64,000 nt of DNA from Bacillus sp. V3-13 (GTDB lineage: Bacteria; Bacillota; Bacilli; Bacillales; Cytobacillaceae): the NCBI RefSeq assembly GCF_002860165.1, contig NZ_PGUZ01000013.1:49602-113601 (forward strand). Reading direction: 5' to 3'. The first letter of the stretch is position 1. Each line of letters begins with the position of its first letter. Below, in pieces: positions 33,434 to 42,578 of this stretch. The translations under genes were made by a program, and so were the position numbers. The notes below the pieces were generated by a model. The model worked only from the letters and a program-made list of their open reading frames with translations. It made no database searches and had not been told where the DNA came from.

Positions 33434-34360
33434 ATGAAACGAACAAGGTATAAAAACTATGAGGATGTGGAAAATACGCATTCCTTTTCCGATATGCTGA
33501 GATGGTCAAAAGAACGGCGGGGCAAAAAGAAGGATTTGACGGTCCAAATTCCCCAGGCTGACCATAAAGTAATAGCCAGGCTGCAGGAAAACAGGACTGA
33601 TTTTTCGATTACATGGATCGGGCATTCGACATTTCTAATCCAAATGAGCGGACTCAATATATTAACCGATCCAGTTTGGGCAAGCAGAATGGGCTTGCAA
33701 AAGAGACAGACTGCTCCTGGCATTCCGATTGATCAGCTCCCTGACATTGACGTGGTTGTTATTTCACACGGCCATTACGATCATCTTGATTTCGGTTCGA
33801 TCCGAAAACTAAAAGGTTCACCAGTCTTTTATGTGCCGGTCGGATTGAAATCAGCCTTTAGGCGAAGAGGATATAAAAACATAGTTGAAGCGAACTGGTG
33901 GGATTCTTTTACAGAGGTTCGCCTGAAAATTTCATTTGTCCCTGCCCAGCACTGGACAAAAAGGTCTTTAACAGATACTAATACGTCACATTGGGGAGGC
34001 TGGATTTTTGAAGGGCCTGAAGCGGGCACCGGATCAGTATATTTTGTCGGTGATACCGGTTACTTTAACGGCTTTAAGGAGATTGCTGACAGATTTAAGC
34101 TGGGCATTGTCCTGATGCCGATTGGTGCCTATGAACCGGAATGGTTTATGTCGACTTCGCATATTAATCCAGAGGACGCGATTAAAGCTTTTTTAGAGTT
34201 AAAAGGAAAAACGTTTATCCCGATGCATTATGGAGCATACCGGCTGGCGGATGATACAGGACCGGAAGCTTTAGCAAGAATGTATGCAGAATGGGAGCGG
34301 CTTAAATTGGATAAAGACAAGTTGAAGGTGCTAACACTCGGGGAAAGCTCCTGGTGGTAA
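33434..34360 (+). CDS. Metallo-beta-lactamase-fold hydrolase
   Basis: A 308-residue MBL-fold protein of the UlaG/NAPE-PLD-like type. The metal motif HGHYDHLD, the IGHSTFLI entry strand, PAQHW, FVGDTGY and the final MPMHYG-like IPMHYGAYR supply metal ligands. It would cleave a phosphodiester or lactone; the substrate is unknown. GAGGAG lies seven bases before ATG 33434. The gene stands alone. Confidence 0.82.
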   Translation: MKRTRYKNYEDVENTHSFSDMLRWSKERRGKKKDLTVQIPQADHKVIARLQENRTDFSITWIGHSTFLIQMSGLNILTDPVWASRMGLQKRQTAPGIPIDQLPDIDVVVISHGHYDHLDFGSIRKLKGSPVFYVPVGLKSAFRRRGYKNIVEANWWDSFTEVRLKISFVPAQHWTKRSLTDTNTSHWGGWIFEGPEAGTGSVYFVGDTGYFNGFKEIADRFKLGIVLMPIGAYEPEWFMSTSHINPEDAIKAFLELKGKTFIPMHYGAYRLADDTGPEALARMYAEWERLKLDKDKLKVLTLGESSWW

Positions 34361-34485
34361 CTCTACTTAAAAGCGGGGTTCTCCCTCTTTTTATCGATAA
34401 ATTGAATGGTTATTCATTCATTTTTATGATAAAGTGAAACTGTGGAATTCAGAATTTTTTTAAAAAAGTGCCTGGAGGTCTTGAA

Positions 34486-35481
34486 ATGAACAAAAAAATC
34501 CCTGAGGAGTGGTGGAACAATTTAAGGCTGCCTGTGATTTCTGCACCCATGTTTCTTGTCTCGGGGCCTGATTTGGTTAAAAATGCGTGCTTAAACGGTG
34601 TGATTGGTTCTTTCCCGGCACCGAACGCCAGACCGATTGAGGTTCTTGACCAATGGATGGGCCAGTTAAATGAGGAGCTGGCTGAAGCAAAGAAAATTGA
34701 GCCTGAGCGGAAGATTGCACCCTGGGCAATGAATATGGTCGTTCACAGTTCATACAGCCGTCTTGAGAATGAGCTGGAGCTGCTCCGGAAACATCAGCCA
34801 AAGCTTGTCATTACGTCTTTAGGCAGCCCCCGCAAAGTTGTCGAAGTCGTCCACAGTTATGGAGGTCTTGTTTTTTCGGATGTGAGTGATGTTGCTTTTG
34901 CAAAGAAAGCAGCCGAGGCTGGAGTAGACGGCTTAATTCTAGTTGCCGCAGGTGCGGGCGGGCATGCCGGCGAATTGAACAGCTTTGCCTTTGTCGATAT
35001 TGTCCGCTCTTTTTGGGATGGGGTGATCATCCTGGCCGGAGCAATTTCAACCGGAAGCGGTTTGCTGGCTGCACAATCAGCTGGTGCAGACCTTGCCTAT
35101 ATGGGCACTCGTTTTATCGTTGCGACAGAAAGCATGGCAAACGACGAATACAGGCAAATGCTTGTAGAAGCAACACAGGAGGATCTTATTTTAACCGACG
35201 CCTTTTCCGGAGTAAAAGCAAATATGCTAAAGCCGAGCATTGTGAAAGCTGGCCTTGATCCAGCCGAATTAACAAAGAAAGAAAAAGTTGATTTCGACGG
35301 GATGCAAAAAGAAACGAACGCAAAAGCGTGGCGCGACATATGGTCTGCAGGCCAGGGAGTAGGCGCGATTAATAAAATCGAAACGGTCGCAGAGATTGTT
35401 GACAGTTTAGAAAAGGAATACTATAGCGCCATCCAGCGAATGAACGAGCAAGTCGCGAAACTAACCGGAATTCCTTGTTAA
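34486..35481 (+). CDS. Nitronate monooxygenase family protein
   Basis: A 331-residue FMN TIM-barrel of the 2-nitropropane dioxygenase/NMO family. PVISAPMFLVSGPDLV, the glycine-rich AAGAGGHAGELNSFAFV with its catalytic His, and YMGTRFIVATES for phosphate binding are seen. It oxidises alkyl nitronates or related toxic compounds. TGGAGG precedes ATG 34486. Confidence 0.88.
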   Translation: MNKKIPEEWWNNLRLPVISAPMFLVSGPDLVKNACLNGVIGSFPAPNARPIEVLDQWMGQLNEELAEAKKIEPERKIAPWAMNMVVHSSYSRLENELELLRKHQPKLVITSLGSPRKVVEVVHSYGGLVFSDVSDVAFAKKAAEAGVDGLILVAAGAGGHAGELNSFAFVDIVRSFWDGVIILAGAISTGSGLLAAQSAGADLAYMGTRFIVATESMANDEYRQMLVEATQEDLILTDAFSGVKANMLKPSIVKAGLDPAELTKKEKVDFDGMQKETNAKAWRDIWSAGQGVGAINKIETVAEIVDSLEKEYYSAIQRMNEQVAKLTGIPC

Positions 35482-35628
35482 AGCTCTACTGCAGTTGGAA
35501 TCTAAAAAACGATTCAATTTCGAGCCTTTTCTCTTCAAAAAGAAAAGGTTTTTTATATTTAAGTTTTTCGAAGACTGTCAGAATCGATTAATTGCATACT
35601 ATCTATTGATTTAACCGATTAAAGCAAT

Positions 35629-35752
35629 AAAGGATTAAGCGGAAAATGACCGGAATCAAGCGAAACCAAACCGGAATTAAGCGATCAAAGCAGCCATTTA
35701 AGCGGAAAATCGAAGGAATCATGCAAAACTGCGATTAATTAAGCGAACCCTA
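35629..35752. repeat. Degenerate GGAATTAAGCG short repeats
   Basis: Within a 457-base gene-free stretch (35482-35938), variants of GGAATTAAGCGAAAA occur about six times (GGATTAAGCGGAAAA, GGAATCAAGCGAAAC, GGAATTAAGCGATC, ATTTAAGCGGAAAA, GGAATCATGCAAAAC, TTAATTAAGCGAAC) at intervals of 15 to 35 bases. A weak terminator-like hairpin with AAAAGGTTTTTT sits at about 35523-35556, after the NMO gene. No coding potential was found. Confidence 0.65.
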
Positions 35753-35938
35753 AATGTGTAAATTACTCTTTCAACAGGCAGAAGAAACTCCTTTTAAATC
35801 TATCGTGGTAATTCAATCATATTATGATGAAAATAACGAATCATAAAAAGGCTATTTGTGAATCTAATGATTTGCCCTCGCATTTTAATTTTGAAATAAT
35901 TGACACAGAAAACGAAAACCAGGAAGGAGTATTGAACG

Positions 35939-36583
35939 ATGAAAGTATTGGTAGTTGGGGCAAACGGGCAAATTGGCAAAAAGCTGATTGCGCTGTTAAA
36001 AGACAGCAAGGAACACACGCCGCGAGCAATGGTCAGAACGGAAGAACAGTCAGATGCATTAAATGAGCAGGGAATCGAGACAGCAGTTGCCAACCTGGAG
36101 GACAGCGTTGATGCTATTGCTGAAGCAGCAAAAGGCTGCGATGCGATTGTGTTTACTGCGGGGTCTGGCGGGCACACCGGTGCAGATAAAACTCTGCTTG
36201 TCGATTTGGATGGGGCTGCAAAAACGGTGGAAGCAGCAGAAAAAGCCGGAATCAAAAGGTTTATCATGGTTAGCGCTCTTCAGTCCCACAACAGGGAAAA
36301 CTGGAGTGAAGCGATAAAGCCATATTATGTTGCCAAACATTATGCGGATAAAATCCTTGAGCAAAGCGAATTGACCTATACGATCATCCGCCCGGGCGGT
36401 CTTATCAATGAAGCCGGAACCGGAAAAGTTTCAGCTGCAGAGAATTTGGAGAGAGGCTCGATTCCCCGTGAAGATGTGGCGCACACCATTTTTGCCGCTC
36501 TAGATGAAGAGAATACTTTTTACCGTTCGTTTGATCTTGTTTCAGGGGATATTCCCATCCCTGATGCACTGAAATCGTTGTAA
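35939..36583 (+). CDS. NAD(P)-binding atypical SDR (YhfK-like)
   Basis: A 214-residue Rossmann protein with GANGQIGKKL near the N-terminus, FTAGSGGHTG and the YYVAKHYADKIL segment in place of the classic YxxxK. It resembles B. subtilis YhfK and other NAD(P)H-binding, NmrA-like sugar-epimerase relatives. Its role is probably redox or stress related. The start ATG 35939 follows AGGAAGGAGT. Confidence 0.85.
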   Translation: MKVLVVGANGQIGKKLIALLKDSKEHTPRAMVRTEEQSDALNEQGIETAVANLEDSVDAIAEAAKGCDAIVFTAGSGGHTGADKTLLVDLDGAAKTVEAAEKAGIKRFIMVSALQSHNRENWSEAIKPYYVAKHYADKILEQSELTYTIIRPGGLINEAGTGKVSAAENLERGSIPREDVAHTIFAALDEENTFYRSFDLVSGDIPIPDALKSL

Positions 36584-36712
36584 GCATTGAACGTGAAGAA
36601 TCGCCGCTTATCAGCATATGGGATAAAATAAATAAAAAAAATTTTTAGACCCCGTATCTTTCTCCTGCCCGAAATCGTTTAAAAGGCAGAAAGGTGCTGA
36701 AGGAGTGAAATG

Positions 36713-37420
36713 ATGGAGAACAGGTTTGGCAAAAATAAACAACCGGAAACTCCGCGCGCGGAAGAAACAGAAAATATTTTTGTTAAATTATATCCAGGGC
36801 TGCAGAAATATTGCCGGTTTCTGGCCCAAAATAAATGGGATGGTGACGATATGGCACAGGCAACCATACTGAAAGCCATTCAGCATTACCAGCACAAGCC
36901 GGTAATCAGCGCTGCTTTATTGAACAAAATGGCTTACCATCTCTGGATTGACACGGTTCGAAAAAGAAAAAAAGAAATGATTGCTGCATGTCCTGAATTA
37001 TCCATGAGTGAAAAAAACACCGGATTAATCGAAACGATTGAGTTATTAATACAGCAATTTACTCCGAAGCAAGCGATCATTTTTACTTTGAAAGAAGCTT
37101 TTCAATATCAGGCGAAGGAGATTGCGGACATTTTGAATGTAAGCGAAATGGCTGTCAAGAGCTCACTTTTCCGCGCAAAACAACGTTTAAATAAAGACCA
37201 GTTCTATCAGGTTGACTCCTTTTGGGAGGACGAGGAGCAAAAACAGATTTCCGAGCTTATTTATGAGTCTTTGCAAGAACAGGATCCGGCTGTTCTCATT
37301 AAAGCAATTCCATCTATTCGTTCATTGGTAAATGAAGCGCCGATCCAAATGCGGGCTCGAAAACAAAAAATTTCCAAACAGGCCCATTCTCCTTTCAGCA
37401 CCTTCTGCATGGCAGCATAG
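36713..37420 (+). CDS. ECF-like sigma factor with C-terminal extension
   Basis: A 235-residue sigma-70-family protein. Sigma2 spans residues about 20-85 (KLYPGLQKYCRFLAQ, GDDMAQATILKAI) and sigma4 about 110-165 (FTPKQAIIFTLKEAF, AKEIADILNVSEMAVKSSLFRAKQRL). About 70 residues follow, unlike a plain ECF factor, and may act as a built-in regulatory tail. No anti-sigma gene is adjacent; the next gene, 27 bases on, is a clpP paralogue. AGGAG lies seven bases before ATG 36713. Confidence 0.82.
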   Translation: MENRFGKNKQPETPRAEETENIFVKLYPGLQKYCRFLAQNKWDGDDMAQATILKAIQHYQHKPVISAALLNKMAYHLWIDTVRKRKKEMIAACPELSMSEKNTGLIETIELLIQQFTPKQAIIFTLKEAFQYQAKEIADILNVSEMAVKSSLFRAKQRLNKDQFYQVDSFWEDEEQKQISELIYESLQEQDPAVLIKAIPSIRSLVNEAPIQMRARKQKISKQAHSPFSTFCMAA

Positions 37421-37447
37421 CCATATATATGACAAGGAGGAATACGG

Positions 37448-38029
37448 ATGACGGCAATTCCATATGTAATTGAACAATCAAATCGCGGCGAACGTTCCTA
37501 TGATATTTATTCACGGCTTTTGAAGGATCGGATCATTATGGTGGGCGACGAAATCAATGACCAGATGGCAAATTCGACCATCGCCCAATTATTGTTTTTG
37601 GCTGCAGATGCACCGGATAAGGATATTTCGCTCTATATTAACAGTCCGGGCGGCTCAACCTCGGCAGGATTTGCGATATTGGATACGATGCAATACATCA
37701 AGCCCGATATCAGGACGATCTGTACCGGTATGGCTGCTTCATTCGGAGCAATGCTTCTTCTTGCCGGCACGAAGGGCAAGCGTTATGCTTTGCCAAACAG
37801 TGAAGTGATGATCCATCAGCCTCTTGGCGGGGCGCGAGGCCAGGCTACAGAAATTGAAATATCGGCGCGGCGCATATTGAAGCTGAGAGAGCATATTAAC
37901 AAAATCATCGCAGACCGGACGGGACAACCAATCGACAAGGTCGCAAAAGACACGGACAGAGATTTTTTCATGAGTGCCGAAGAGGCAAAGGAATACGGGC
38001 TTATTGATGAAATCCTGTTCCCGGCCTAA
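37448..38029 (+). CDS. clpP: ClpP protease subunit (paralogue)
   Basis: Barrel-shaped serine protease subunit working with a Clp ATPase. The protein has 193 residues. The catalytic Ser98 in [11 protein letters not shown] and His123 in MIHQPLGG are present, with Asp near 172. Housekeeping ClpP normally reads GMAASMGAFLL and sits alone, so this looks like the second ClpP (ClpP1 type) known from the B. cereus group. It is 27 bases behind the sigma gene with AAGGAGG upstream, hence likely one transcript, ended by the terminator at 38037-38073. Confidence 0.92.
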   Translation: MTAIPYVIEQSNRGERSYDIYSRLLKDRIIMVGDEINDQMANSTIAQLLFLAADAPDKDISLYINSPGGSTSAGFAILDTMQYIKPDIRTICTGMAASFGAMLLLAGTKGKRYALPNSEVMIHQPLGGARGQATEIEISARRILKLREHINKIIADRTGQPIDKVAKDTDRDFFMSAEEAKEYGLIDEILFPA

Positions 38030-38036
38030 CACCATC

Positions 38037-38073
38037 AAGCAGCGGAAAGAGCAGCCCATTCCGCTGCTTTTTT
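38037..38073 (+). terminator. Terminator after clpP
   Basis: AAGCAGCGGA pairs with TCCGCTGCTT, followed by TTTTTT. Confidence 0.8.
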
Positions 38074-38189
38074 GCATTTATAACTTTGATAAAGGGTAAA
38101 TTCAATACCGTTCTTTTCGGATTACATTCACATAAACAGAATGCTAAAATAAGAATAGCCACTGTCCTGGCTCTAGAGGTTTAAGATGA

Positions 38190-38321
38190 ATGCTGCAAGG
38201 CAAAGTAGAAGAGAATAAAGAGCCTGCACCAAACGCAATCATGGAATTACATAGCATTCTGAAAAAATTTTTCGAAATGGAGATGTGCGAAAGTGACGAA
38301 TTTGCAAATACAAATTATTGA
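38190..38321 (+). CDS. Possible 43-aa protein overlapping nadE start
   Basis: Reads [20 protein letters not shown] and continues [34 protein letters not shown] lies upstream at ribosome-site distance, and the frame overlaps the first 29 bases of nadE in another frame. An ATG at 38186 in a different frame gives only ten codons. No family is recognised; it may be a leader peptide-like frame or chance. Confidence 0.3.
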   Translation: MLQGKVEENKEPAPNAIMELHSILKKFFEMEMCESDEFANTNY

Positions 38322-39114
38322 GGATTTAAACGTGAAACCGGAAGTGAACCCAAAAGAAGAGATCAGGGAAAGAATCGACTTTTTAAAGGATTATTTAAAA
38401 AAGTCGAAGGCTAAAGGGTTTGTATTAGGGATCAGTGGAGGCCAGGATTCCAGTCTGGCTGGCCGGCTTGCACAGCTGGCTGTTGAAGAAGTAAGAAATG
38501 AGGGTTATGATACCCGGTTTATCGCCATCCGCCTTCCATATGGAGTGCAGTTTGATGAAAATGATGCCCAGGTCGCATTGGATTTCATTAAAGCTGATCA
38601 GGAGTATACGTACAATATTAAGGAAGCGGTCGATGCCGCAGAAGAGGAGTACACCAACGCTGCAAAAGAGCCACTGAGCGATTATCAAAAAGGAAATATA
38701 AAAGCGAGAATGAGAATGATCGCCCAGTATGCGGTTGCGGGTGAAAAAGGATTTCTGGTCATTGGCACTGATCATGCAGCAGAAGCCGTGACCGGATTTT
38801 TCACCAAGTATGGGGACGGGGGAGCGGATCTCCTGCCGTTATCAGGTTTAACGAAGCGCCAGGGCAAAGCTTTACTAAAAGAGCTGGGAGCTCCCGAACG
38901 CCTTTATTTAAAAGTACCGACTGCAGATCTGCTCGATAACGTTCCGGGACAGGCAGATGAGACGGAACTGGGGATTTCATACGCAGTGATCGATGATTAT
39001 CTTGAAGGAAAACCAGTGTCAGCCGAAGCGGCAGAGAAGATTGAGAAGCGTTATTTGGCCACAGAACACAAACGGAGGCTTCCCGCCACAAAGTTTGATT
39101 CGTGGTGGAAATAA
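38293..39114 (+). CDS. nadE: NH3-dependent NAD+ synthetase
   Basis: Amidates nicotinate adenine dinucleotide to NAD+ with ATP and ammonia. The protein has 273 residues. The ATP-pyrophosphatase P-loop [10 protein letters not shown] lies at about residues 45-54, and [31 protein letters not shown] and the C-terminal [15 protein letters not shown] match NadE. The start is GTG 38293, giving the expected N-terminus ([18 protein letters not shown]). Confidence 0.95.
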   Translation: MTNLQIQIIEDLNVKPEVNPKEEIRERIDFLKDYLKKSKAKGFVLGISGGQDSSLAGRLAQLAVEEVRNEGYDTRFIAIRLPYGVQFDENDAQVALDFIKADQEYTYNIKEAVDAAEEEYTNAAKEPLSDYQKGNIKARMRMIAQYAVAGEKGFLVIGTDHAAEAVTGFFTKYGDGGADLLPLSGLTKRQGKALLKELGAPERLYLKVPTADLLDNVPGQADETELGISYAVIDDYLEGKPVSAEAAEKIEKRYLATEHKRRLPATKFDSWWK

Positions 39115-39164
39115 CTTTGAGATGGTATGCTAATTTTATACAGACGGATGAAAGGAAGACAGAA

Positions 39165-39929
39165 ATGACAGAACAGCAGGTTGATTACGATATAAAGCTC
39201 ATTGCCCTTGATATGGATGGGACATTATTAAATAAGCAGGGTGAGATATCGAAGGCAAACAGACAGGCCATCGATGAGGCGCAACAGCAGGGCATGCATG
39301 TTGTGCTCAGTACCGGACGTTCCCGGATGACATGCCGGGAATATGCCGAATCGCTCAAGCTTTCCTCTTATTTAGTAACCGTGAATGGAAGTGAAATATG
39401 GAACGAAAAAGAAGAGCTGATTGAGAGAAACCGGGTTGAGAATGATCTCGTTCAATGGATGTGGGAGCTGACGCAAATCCATAAAGCAAATTTTTGGGCA
39501 GTCAGCAGCGATAGCGTCTGGAACAATGAAATGCCTGACGATATTAAAGCACTTGAATGGCTAAAATTTGGCTTTGATATTGACGACGATCAAATCAGGG
39601 AAATCGTCTTAAACGAATTGAAATCAAAAGGCATGTTTGAAGTCACCAATTCAAGCCCGACAAATATTGAAGTCAATCCACTTGGCATTAATAAAGCGCG
39701 GGCAATTAAAAGTGTCTGCGACAGGCTGGACATCACAATGAAAGAGGTCATGGCTGTGGGTGACAGTTTGAATGATATTGCGATGATCAAAGAGGCAGGA
39801 TTGGGGATCGCAATGGGAAACGCCCAGCCTATTGTGAAAGAAACAGCCGACTGGATCACAGCGACAAATAATGAAGACGGTGTAGCAAAAGCGATCCGGC
39901 AATGGGCACTAAGAGATAAGGTTAAATAA
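39165..39929 (+). CDS. Cof-type HAD phosphatase
   Basis: A 254-residue HAD-IIB hydrolase: motif I LIALDMDGTLLNKQG, motif II STGRSR, and motif IV AVGDSLNDIAMIKEAGLGIAMGNA. It dephosphorylates sugar phosphates or flavin precursors; the specificity is unknown. It starts 50 bases after nadE with AAAGGAAG upstream, and could be read through from it. Confidence 0.88.
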   Translation: MTEQQVDYDIKLIALDMDGTLLNKQGEISKANRQAIDEAQQQGMHVVLSTGRSRMTCREYAESLKLSSYLVTVNGSEIWNEKEELIERNRVENDLVQWMWELTQIHKANFWAVSSDSVWNNEMPDDIKALEWLKFGFDIDDDQIREIVLNELKSKGMFEVTNSSPTNIEVNPLGINKARAIKSVCDRLDITMKEVMAVGDSLNDIAMIKEAGLGIAMGNAQPIVKETADWITATNNEDGVAKAIRQWALRDKVK

Positions 39930-39970
39930 AAATCAAAGTTTACAGTATAAATCCATAAAGGAGAAAGTTC

Positions 39971-40966
39971 ATGAAAGCTCAGGTTATTCACTCATTTGGT
40001 TCACCATCAGCTTTTCAATTAGAAGACATACAAAAGCCTGAAGTATTGCCGGGCCATGTTCTAATTCATGTGAAGGCAACAAGCGTCAATCCGATCGACA
40101 CGAAGATTCGCAGCGGGGCAGTTCCTGCGGCTGCTCCTGAATTCCCGGCTGTTTTACACGGGGATGTAGCAGGAGTGGTTGCTGAAGTTGGGGAAGGGGT
40201 AACGAACTTCAGAGCCGGCGATGAAGTATACGGCTGCGCCGGTGGGTTTAAAGGGCTTGGTGGAGCATTGGGAGAATTCATGCTTGCTGATGTCCGCTTG
40301 CTTGCCCATAAGCCCAAAAATATAACAATGGAAGAAGCCGCGGCGATTCCGCTTGTTGCGATCACAGCATGGGAAGCACTGTTTAGCAAAGCAAACATTT
40401 CAGCCGGCCAGGATATTCTTATCCACGCTGCAGCCGGCGGCGTCGGACACGTAGCAATCCAACTCGCAAAATGGGCAGGAGCCAATGTTTTTACAACGGT
40501 TTCAACAACCGGGAAAGAAGAGATTGCCCGAAAGCTCGGTGCTGATACGGTCATCAATTACCGCGAACAATCTGTGAAAGATTATGTTCAAAAATATACA
40601 AATGGAAAAGGATTTGAAGTCGTCTTTGATACGGTTGGCGGCGAAAATTTGGACAGATCTTTTGAAGCGGCAGCCCTTCACGGAACCGTTCTGGCGATCG
40701 CTGCCCGTTCAACGCACGATTTGTCTCCACTGCACTCAAAAGGCCTTTCTCTTCATGTTGTATTTATGCTATTGAAAATATTGAATGAAGATCACCGCCA
40801 TGAACACGGTGAAATTTTAAAAAAGATAACTTCGATAATAGAAGAAGGAAAACTTCGCCCTCTGCTGGATGAAACTTCTTTTACTTTTGATGAAGTTGCC
40901 AAAGCCCATCAATATCTGGAATCAGGCGAAGCGGTTGGAAAAATTGTTTTGAAAAACACATGGTAA
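39971..40966 (+). CDS. Zinc-independent quinone oxidoreductase, MDR family
   Basis: A 331-residue medium-chain dehydrogenase/reductase. HVKATSVNPIDTKIRSG, GDVAGVVAEVGEGV, and the NADPH loop AAAGGVGHVAIQLAKWAGA place it with quinone oxidoreductases. Zinc-ligand Cys/His residues are missing, as expected for that group. AAAGGAG precedes the ATG. Confidence 0.88.
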   Translation: MKAQVIHSFGSPSAFQLEDIQKPEVLPGHVLIHVKATSVNPIDTKIRSGAVPAAAPEFPAVLHGDVAGVVAEVGEGVTNFRAGDEVYGCAGGFKGLGGALGEFMLADVRLLAHKPKNITMEEAAAIPLVAITAWEALFSKANISAGQDILIHAAAGGVGHVAIQLAKWAGANVFTTVSTTGKEEIARKLGADTVINYREQSVKDYVQKYTNGKGFEVVFDTVGGENLDRSFEAAALHGTVLAIAARSTHDLSPLHSKGLSLHVVFMLLKILNEDHRHEHGEILKKITSIIEEGKLRPLLDETSFTFDEVAKAHQYLESGEAVGKIVLKNTW

Positions 40967-41227
40967 TTGGGCAAGAGGAAAGGCTGCCGTTTGGTAGTCT
41001 TTTTTCCTGTTGTTTATAGTCGAAAATCTGTTAAAAAGACATTAAAAAAAAGTAAAATCTACAAATATAAGTATATATACCTATAAAAATTTGTGGTATT
41101 ATGGAAAATTATGTACTAGAATGATATTAAAGCTAATTTTTATAACCTCTAATTGCAAATCCAAGGTACTTTTAAATACAAAGTATCTAAGTATATACAT
41201 AGTCACGGTTAGAAAGAGGGTTTTTGA
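40967..41227 (+). other. Intergenic region with terminator and AT-rich promoter zone
   Basis: AGGCTGCC...GGTAGTCTTTTTT at about 40989-41007 ends the oxidoreductase transcript. The rest is very AT-rich and includes repeated AAGTATATAnnTA-type words (41066-41080 and 41188-41202: AAGTATATATACC and AAGTATATACATAG), which could be regulatory. No gene was found. Confidence 0.4.
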
Positions 41228-42127
41228 GTGGGCATAATAAATGAAAAAAGTTTCATTGAAACGGTCCACATGAAAGGACTGCAGATTTCTTTAATTGCTT
41301 CCGGTGATGGCACTGAAGTGATTTATCATAAGCTGGAAAATGGTACAAGATGGGGACTTGAGCCTGCAGAGCAATGGGAAGCATTAGAATACATATATAT
41401 ACTATCCGGCGAACTTCAATTATTGGATCCAGAAGGCCCAAAAACTTTAAAACCTGGGGATTCTTTTTTTGAAAGACCAATCACAGAAAATTATTTGTTT
41501 CAGGCTTACGGTCAAACTGAATTTTTATATATAACCTCTCAACCTATATTCCACCTTTACAGTAAGGCTACAAAAGAACTGTTGGAACTGGCTGTCTCGA
41601 TTGAAGAAAAAGATGGCTATACGGTTGGGCATTGTGAACGAATTAAAAAATTATCAATGCAGGTAGGAGAAACTATTAATTTAAGCACAAAACAGCTTAA
41701 ATGCTTAAACATTGCCGCTTTTTTACATGATGTCGGGAAATTGAGAATACCGCTCGAAATCTTGCAGAAACCAGGGAAGCTAACACTGGAAGAATGGGAA
41801 ATCATGAAAGAGCATTCTCTGCATGGCAGAAAAATACTCGAAGAAATTGGCTTGCCTTTTTTAAAGGAGGCCGGAAAAATTGTTGAACAGCATCATGAAA
41901 GATACGATGGAACCGGTTATCCGCATGGTTTGAAGGGTGAAGAAATTTCTATTGAAGCAGCAATCATTGCGGTTGTTGACTCCTATGATGCGATAACTAC
42001 CGAGCGAGTGTACCAAAAAGCAAGAATAAAAGAAGAAGCACTGCGTGAACTCTATGAAAACCGGGGAACATTGTACAATCCGTACATTGTTGATACATTC
42101 CTAAAGTTACAAAAAGATGAATTGTAA
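41228..42127 (+). CDS. Cupin plus HD-GYP phosphodiesterase
   Basis: A 299-residue two-domain protein. Residues about 25-110 form a cupin (EYIYILSGELQLLDPEGP, LKPGDSFFERP). Residues about 118-299 are an HD-GYP domain with FLHDVGKLRIP, EHSLHGRKIL, EQHHERYDGTGYPHGLKGEEI and VVDSYDAITTERVYQ. HD-GYP enzymes degrade cyclic di-GMP or related cyclic dinucleotides. The cupin could sense a small molecule. The usual response-regulator receiver is absent. The start is GTG 41228 after AAAGAGGG. A small secreted protein gene follows 13 bases later. Confidence 0.9.
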   Translation: MGIINEKSFIETVHMKGLQISLIASGDGTEVIYHKLENGTRWGLEPAEQWEALEYIYILSGELQLLDPEGPKTLKPGDSFFERPITENYLFQAYGQTEFLYITSQPIFHLYSKATKELLELAVSIEEKDGYTVGHCERIKKLSMQVGETINLSTKQLKCLNIAAFLHDVGKLRIPLEILQKPGKLTLEEWEIMKEHSLHGRKILEEIGLPFLKEAGKIVEQHHERYDGTGYPHGLKGEEISIEAAIIAVVDSYDAITTERVYQKARIKEEALRELYENRGTLYNPYIVDTFLKLQKDEL

Positions 42128-42140
42128 AGGAGAGAAGAAA

Positions 42141-42461
42141 ATGAAAAAGTTTGGTTTTATGCTGATGGTTTTATTGGTTGGCGCGTTCTTTGCGGTTCAG
42201 CCCGCAGAAGCTGCATATTTGTCCGAACATGATAAGTATGTAGAAGTATCGTATGGAGAAGCAAGGCAGCTTGCAGATTTACTTGGCTTAAAAGATATTC
42301 CGCTTGGGGAAGAGACAGCAAAACTTTCTTTCCAATATCAAGAGCAACTAATTGCGACAATCGAGGAAAGATTAAACATCGAAATTGATCATTATTATAT
42401 TTGGCTGACTGTTGATGGAGAACCGGTTCTAGGTATCGATCCTCCGTATGCACTGTATTAA
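42141..42461 (+). CDS. Small secreted protein, 106 aa
   Basis: It has a signal peptide (MKKFGFMLMVLLVGAFFAVQ, cleavage likely after AEA at residue 23) and a short acidic mature chain containing YGEARQLADLLGLKDI and YYIWLTVDGEPVLGIDPP. No family is recognised. AAAGGAGAG precedes the ATG 13 bases after the HD-GYP gene, so the pair is probably one transcript, ended by the hairpin at 42474-42495. Confidence 0.7.
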   Translation: MKKFGFMLMVLLVGAFFAVQPAEAAYLSEHDKYVEVSYGEARQLADLLGLKDIPLGEETAKLSFQYQEQLIATIEERLNIEIDHYYIWLTVDGEPVLGIDPPYALY

Positions 42462-42473
42462 ATAATCGTTTCA

Positions 42474-42500
42474 GGCTGGCTCTTTTGAGTCAGCCACTTT
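42474..42500 (+). terminator. Terminator after secreted protein gene
   Basis: GGCTGGCTC pairs with GAGTCAGCC around TTTT, followed by a T-rich tail. Confidence 0.7.
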
Positions 42501-42578
42501 TATTTTCCTTCTCCATAATCTATGTTTATAATTCTCTATAAAGTTATTATTTTTATATATTGAAAGCTGGTGCTATCT

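Noticed and set aside
40066..40557. 163-codon open frame opposite the quinone oxidoreductase gene
   Set aside because: It is a shadow of the coding strand and has Ala/Ser/Pro-biased composition typical of antisense frames.
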